Source: an uncultured Eubacterium sp. (GTDB lineage: Bacteria; Bacillota; Clostridia; Lachnospirales; Lachnospiraceae). Taken from it: a stretch of 8,324 nucleotides of DNA. Location of the stretch: the NCBI GenBank assembly GCA_900545725.1, contig URAI01000100.1, positions 1 through 8,324 on the forward strand, given 5' to 3'. Positions 5,978 to 8,324 of this stretch are shown here, piece after piece. The translations under genes were made by a program, and so were the position numbers. Numbering within the stretch: the first letter of the stretch is position 1; each line of letters starts with the position of its first letter. A model generated the notes under the pieces. That model searched no databases, was not told the DNA's origin, and worked only from the letters and a program-made list of their open reading frames with translations.

Positions 5978-7372
5978 ATGAAGAAAATCGAACTTTCAAA
6001 AGAGGCATATAAGTTCGACGGTAAGCTTTCTTTAAAGCAGGCTATACCGCTTGGACTTCAGCATGTAATGGCAATGTTTGTCGGCAATCTTACACCGTTG
6101 CTTATAATTACCGGAGCATGCGGCATTGGTGCCGGAAGTGAATATGAAGCAGTTCAGATATCACTTCTCCAGAATGCAATGATTATTGCAGGTATTGTTA
6201 CTTTAATTCAGCTGTTTGCTATCGGACCTGTTGGTGGCAAGGTTCCTATTATAATGGGAACAAGCTCAGGATTTATCGGTGTATTTGGAAGCGTTGCCAA
6301 AGTTATGGGTGGCGGAATAATAGGATATGGGGCTTTAATGGGAGCATCCATTATAGGCGGTCTGTTTGAGACAGTGCTGGGGGCATTTTTAAAGCCATTG
6401 AGAAAATTCTTTCCAGCCGTTGTTACAGGAACAGTAGTATTATCAATAGGACTTTCACTTATATCAGTAGGTATAAGTTCATTTGGCGGTGGCAGCAGTG
6501 CTAAGGATTTCGGTTCATTGGAAAATCTGTTTCTGGCATTTTTAGTTCTTGTTGTAATATTATTTTTTAAGCATTGGACAAATGGTTATTTAAGTTCATC
6601 ATCAATACTTATTGGTATTATTGTTGGTTATATTGCAGCATTTATAATGGGATTTGTACTTCCACATACTGCTGTTACGGCAGATGGTGTTGAATATACA
6701 AAGTCATGGGTATTAAACTGGAATAAGGTCGCATCGGCTGCATGGTTTGATATTCCTGAATTTCTTCCTATAAAGCCGGTATTTGATATGCGGGCCATTG
6801 CCCCGGTGCTTGTTATGTTTATTGTAACAGCGGTGGAGACAGTTGGTGATATATCTGGCGTTATAGAAGGCGGAATGGACAGGGAAGCTACAGCGAAGGA
6901 GTTGTCAGGTGGTGTAATGTGTGATGGTATCGGTTCGTCACTTGCAGCCTTATTTGGTGTATTACCTAATACTTCTTTCAGTCAGAACGTAGGACTTGTG
7001 GCAATGACAAAGGTTGTAAACAGGATAGCTTTGGCAGCCGGTGCAGTATTTCTTATACTGTGTGGACTTTTTCCAAAGCTTGGAGCCATTATCTCAATTA
7101 TGCCACAGTCAGTTCTTGGCGGAGCAGCCGTTATGATGTTTTCATCTATTATTGTAAGTGGTATCCAGCTTATAACAAGAGAAGCTTTAACTCCTAGAAA
7201 TCTTACAATAGTATCGGTTGCACTTGGAGTAGGTTATGGAATAGGCGCTAATTCAGCAATTCTTGCACATACACCTGAATTTGTAAGTCTTATATTTGGT
7301 GGTTCAGGTATTGTTCCGGCTGCATTGATGGCTATAATACTGAATATAATTCTACCTAAAGATAAAGCGTAA
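5978..7372 (+). CDS. NCS2/NAT-family purine permease, xanthine or uric acid type
   Basis: A 464-residue inner-membrane symporter, close to the length of E. coli XanQ (466). It would import xanthine, uric acid or a related purine with protons or sodium. Family residues are present: QH at 28-29 in GLQHVMAMFVGNLTP, E287 in TAVETVGD, D316 in CDGIGSS, and the NAT signature Q336-N337-x-G-x4-T344-K345. These correspond in order to the XanQ substrate-site residues H31, E272, D304, Q324 and N325. Many hydrophobic helices fit the 14-segment fold. GGAGGA (5969-5974) lies three bases before the ATG. The convergent MocA-like gene supports a role in purine catabolism. Uracil is less likely given QH and QNVG, but substrate choice among purines is inference. 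Confidence 0.92.
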   Translation: MKKIELSKEAYKFDGKLSLKQAIPLGLQHVMAMFVGNLTPLLIITGACGIGAGSEYEAVQISLLQNAMIIAGIVTLIQLFAIGPVGGKVPIIMGTSSGFIGVFGSVAKVMGGGIIGYGALMGASIIGGLFETVLGAFLKPLRKFFPAVVTGTVVLSIGLSLISVGISSFGGGSSAKDFGSLENLFLAFLVLVVILFFKHWTNGYLSSSSILIGIIVGYIAAFIMGFVLPHTAVTADGVEYTKSWVLNWNKVASAAWFDIPEFLPIKPVFDMRAIAPVLVMFIVTAVETVGDISGVIEGGMDREATAKELSGGVMCDGIGSSLAALFGVLPNTSFSQNVGLVAMTKVVNRIALAAGAVFLILCGLFPKLGAIISIMPQSVLGGAAVMMFSSIIVSGIQLITREALTPRNLTIVSVALGVGYGIGANSAILAHTPEFVSLIFGGSGIVPAALMAIILNIILPKDKA

Positions 7373-7373
7373 T

Positions 7374-8324
7374 TTAATAAGGTGTGACTTGTTTAAATTT
7401 TACTAAATCTTCTTTAGTATCAATATCATACATTTCAATTTCATTCCGGGCAGGAACAAGTATAACCTGTCCGGAATTTTTTTTGATAATATAACCGCCG
7501 CCTTTTTTTTCGGGAAGCCGCATTAATTCATCAAAATAAATTGAAGGAAATATAACTGGAGAACCACCTGTATTGTTATATGATAATCTGCATATTTTAT
7601 CTTTATAATATGAAAATGCAAGGCACATAAGCTGCATGCTCATTGGAGAAATAAGAGGCTGGTCGGAAGGCAGAAATATTATTCCTGATGGCAGACGTGT
7701 ATTTATTTTATCATTGACATATAGCTTTTTTATATTTTCTACTCCAATTCTTATTGAATCATTGCGGTCGGGCATATCATGTAATATGCATGGTACTGAT
7801 AAAGTTTTGCACAAAGCGGCAATTTGTTTGTGGACAGTTACAACAATGCGTTTACAAAATGGTGCATAACTGCTTATGTTAATGGCATTTTCAATCAAAG
7901 TAATATTATTTTTAAAAGGCATTGTTTCAAGAAGTTTATTAGAACCAAATCTTTTAGATGTACCGGAAGCCATGATAATACAAGCAATATCAGCCATGAA
8001 ATCATCAATATCAATTAATAAAATATCTTTACGCTGTGTTATTATATCAAGAAAATCAGTATGCTGTTTTCTTACAGCTGCAACTACCCTTGATTTATCT
8101 AAAAGCATAAATACCGCATTTTGAAAATCTTTACAGCTTGTTTCAAGATAACCAAGCTCATCAATAAAAAATATGCCATCATGGATGTTTTTTTCTAAAA
8201 ATGCATGAATAGCCGGAATTGCCACTTGAAAGAAGCCGTCGTATACGGGTAACATTTTATTGGTATTGGTATTGGTATTGGTATTGGTATTGGTATTGGT
8301 ATTGGTATTGGTATTGGTATTGGT
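7374..8324 (-). CDS. THEP1-like NTPase / MocA-like nucleotidyltransferase fusion (5' partial)
   Basis: The frame is open to the window edge, so the gene is taken as partial; the first in-window ATG is at 8255, but no ribosome binding site precedes it. Numbering from that ATG, residues 1-85 resemble the second half of THEP1-type nucleoside triphosphatases, with a Walker B-like GIFFIDELGYLE at 27-38; the Walker A half must lie upstream. Residues 88-293 form a nucleotidyltransferase of the MocA/MobA family: CIIMASGTSKRFGSNKLL (92-109), PSDQP (196-200), GSPVIFP (231-237) and YDIDTKEDL (276-284). The KLL ending of the first motif favours MocA, which adds CMP to molybdopterin for hydroxylases such as xanthine dehydrogenase. 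Between the halves of the NTPase lies an in-frame hexamer array. Cofactor substrate is inferred, not shown. Confidence 0.8.
   Translation of the reverse strand, partial: TNTNTNTNTNTNTNTNTNTNTNKMLPVYDGFFQVAIPAIHAFLEKNIHDGIFFIDELGYLETSCKDFQNAVFMLLDKSRVVAAVRKQHTDFLDIITQRKDILLIDIDDFMADIACIIMASGTSKRFGSNKLLETMPFKNNITLIENAINISSYAPFCKRIVVTVHKQIAALCKTLSVPCILHDMPDRNDSIRIGVENIKKLYVNDKINTRLPSGIIFLPSDQPLISPMSMQLMCLAFSYYKDKICRLSYNNTGGSPVIFPSIYFDELMRLPEKKGGGYIIKKNSGQVILVPARNEIEMYDIDTKEDLVKFKQVTPY
7443..7484 (+). terminator. Intrinsic terminator of the purine permease, inside the convergent gene
   Basis: A 12-bp stem ATTCCGGGCAGG (7443-7454) pairs with CCTGTCCGGAAT (7466-7477) with one G-U wobble, an 11-base loop and eight T (7477-7484). 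It is a textbook plus-strand terminator about 70 bases past the permease stop. It lies entirely within the 3' coding sequence of the minus-strand MocA-like gene, whose transcript would carry the hairpin without a following U-tract. Confidence 0.88.
8259..8324. repeat. Hexamer tandem repeat (ATTGGT) x 11, reaching the window edge
   Basis: Eleven perfect, uninterrupted copies of ATTGGT on the plus strand (ACCAAT on the minus strand), cut off by the end of the window, so the true copy number is unknown. The unit is a multiple of three and in frame with the minus-strand fusion gene, where each copy would encode Thr-Asn. No unit contains a stop in any minus-strand frame. Perfect identity suggests recent expansion by replication slippage, or an assembly end inside a repeat. 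Confidence 0.95.

Noticed and set aside
7636..8124. Several plus-strand frames opposite the MocA-like gene
   Set aside because: They overlap each other and lie antisense to the nucleotidyltransferase motifs; no independent support.
8259..8324. CRISPR array or origin iterons
   Set aside because: The six-base units have no spacers and are far shorter than CRISPR repeats or iterons; this is a simple-sequence repeat.

Overview
The window is an AT-rich stretch of a bacterial chromosome, most likely from an anaerobic, low-GC Firmicute of the Clostridia, probably Lachnospiraceae. This rests on an oxygen-sensitive class III ribonucleotide reductase pair (NrdD/NrdG), purine-rich GGAGG-type ribosome binding sites, and the style of the encoded ABC exporter. 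The lineage is an inference from gene content; no rRNA or other marker is present.

Layout. Positions 1-128 hold the last codons of nrdD with its glycyl-radical motif, followed by nrdG (193-720), the activating radical-SAM enzyme. On the opposite strand lies a lone hisA of the eukaryotic (yeast His6-like) type (883-1659). It has its own short-leader promoter and a downstream hairpin that works as a terminator on the minus strand. A divergent intergenic region of about 320 bases (1660-1977) holds the hisA promoter, an AT-rich palindrome, and a tetR promoter carrying two tandem 18-base near-identical palindromic operators. A TetR-family regulator (1978-2595) is followed on the same strand by an ABC exporter: a MacB/LolD-type ATPase (2802-3518) and an FtsX-like permease in two reading frames (3533-4765 and 4797-5861). 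The permease frames join at a run of nine A residues; with eight A the two halves would read as one 775-residue protein.

Next is an NCS2 (NAT) xanthine/uric-acid-type permease (5978-7372). It converges, with a one-base gap, on a minus-strand gene (7374 to the window end) that fuses the second half of a THEP1-like NTPase to a MocA/MobA-like nucleotidyltransferase. The permease's intrinsic terminator lies inside the coding sequence of that convergent gene. The window ends in eleven perfect copies of a hexamer (ATTGGT on the plus strand), which stay in frame with the fusion gene and would encode Thr-Asn dipeptides.

How the parts work together. NrdD/NrdG supply deoxynucleotides without oxygen. 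TetR probably represses itself and, by read-through, the exporter. The purine permease and the molybdenum-cofactor-type nucleotidyltransferase would fit purine uptake and breakdown by a molybdenum hydroxylase, although no hydroxylase gene is visible here. The features most worth checking are the A9 frame break, the in-frame hexamer array, the tandem operator and the embedded terminator.
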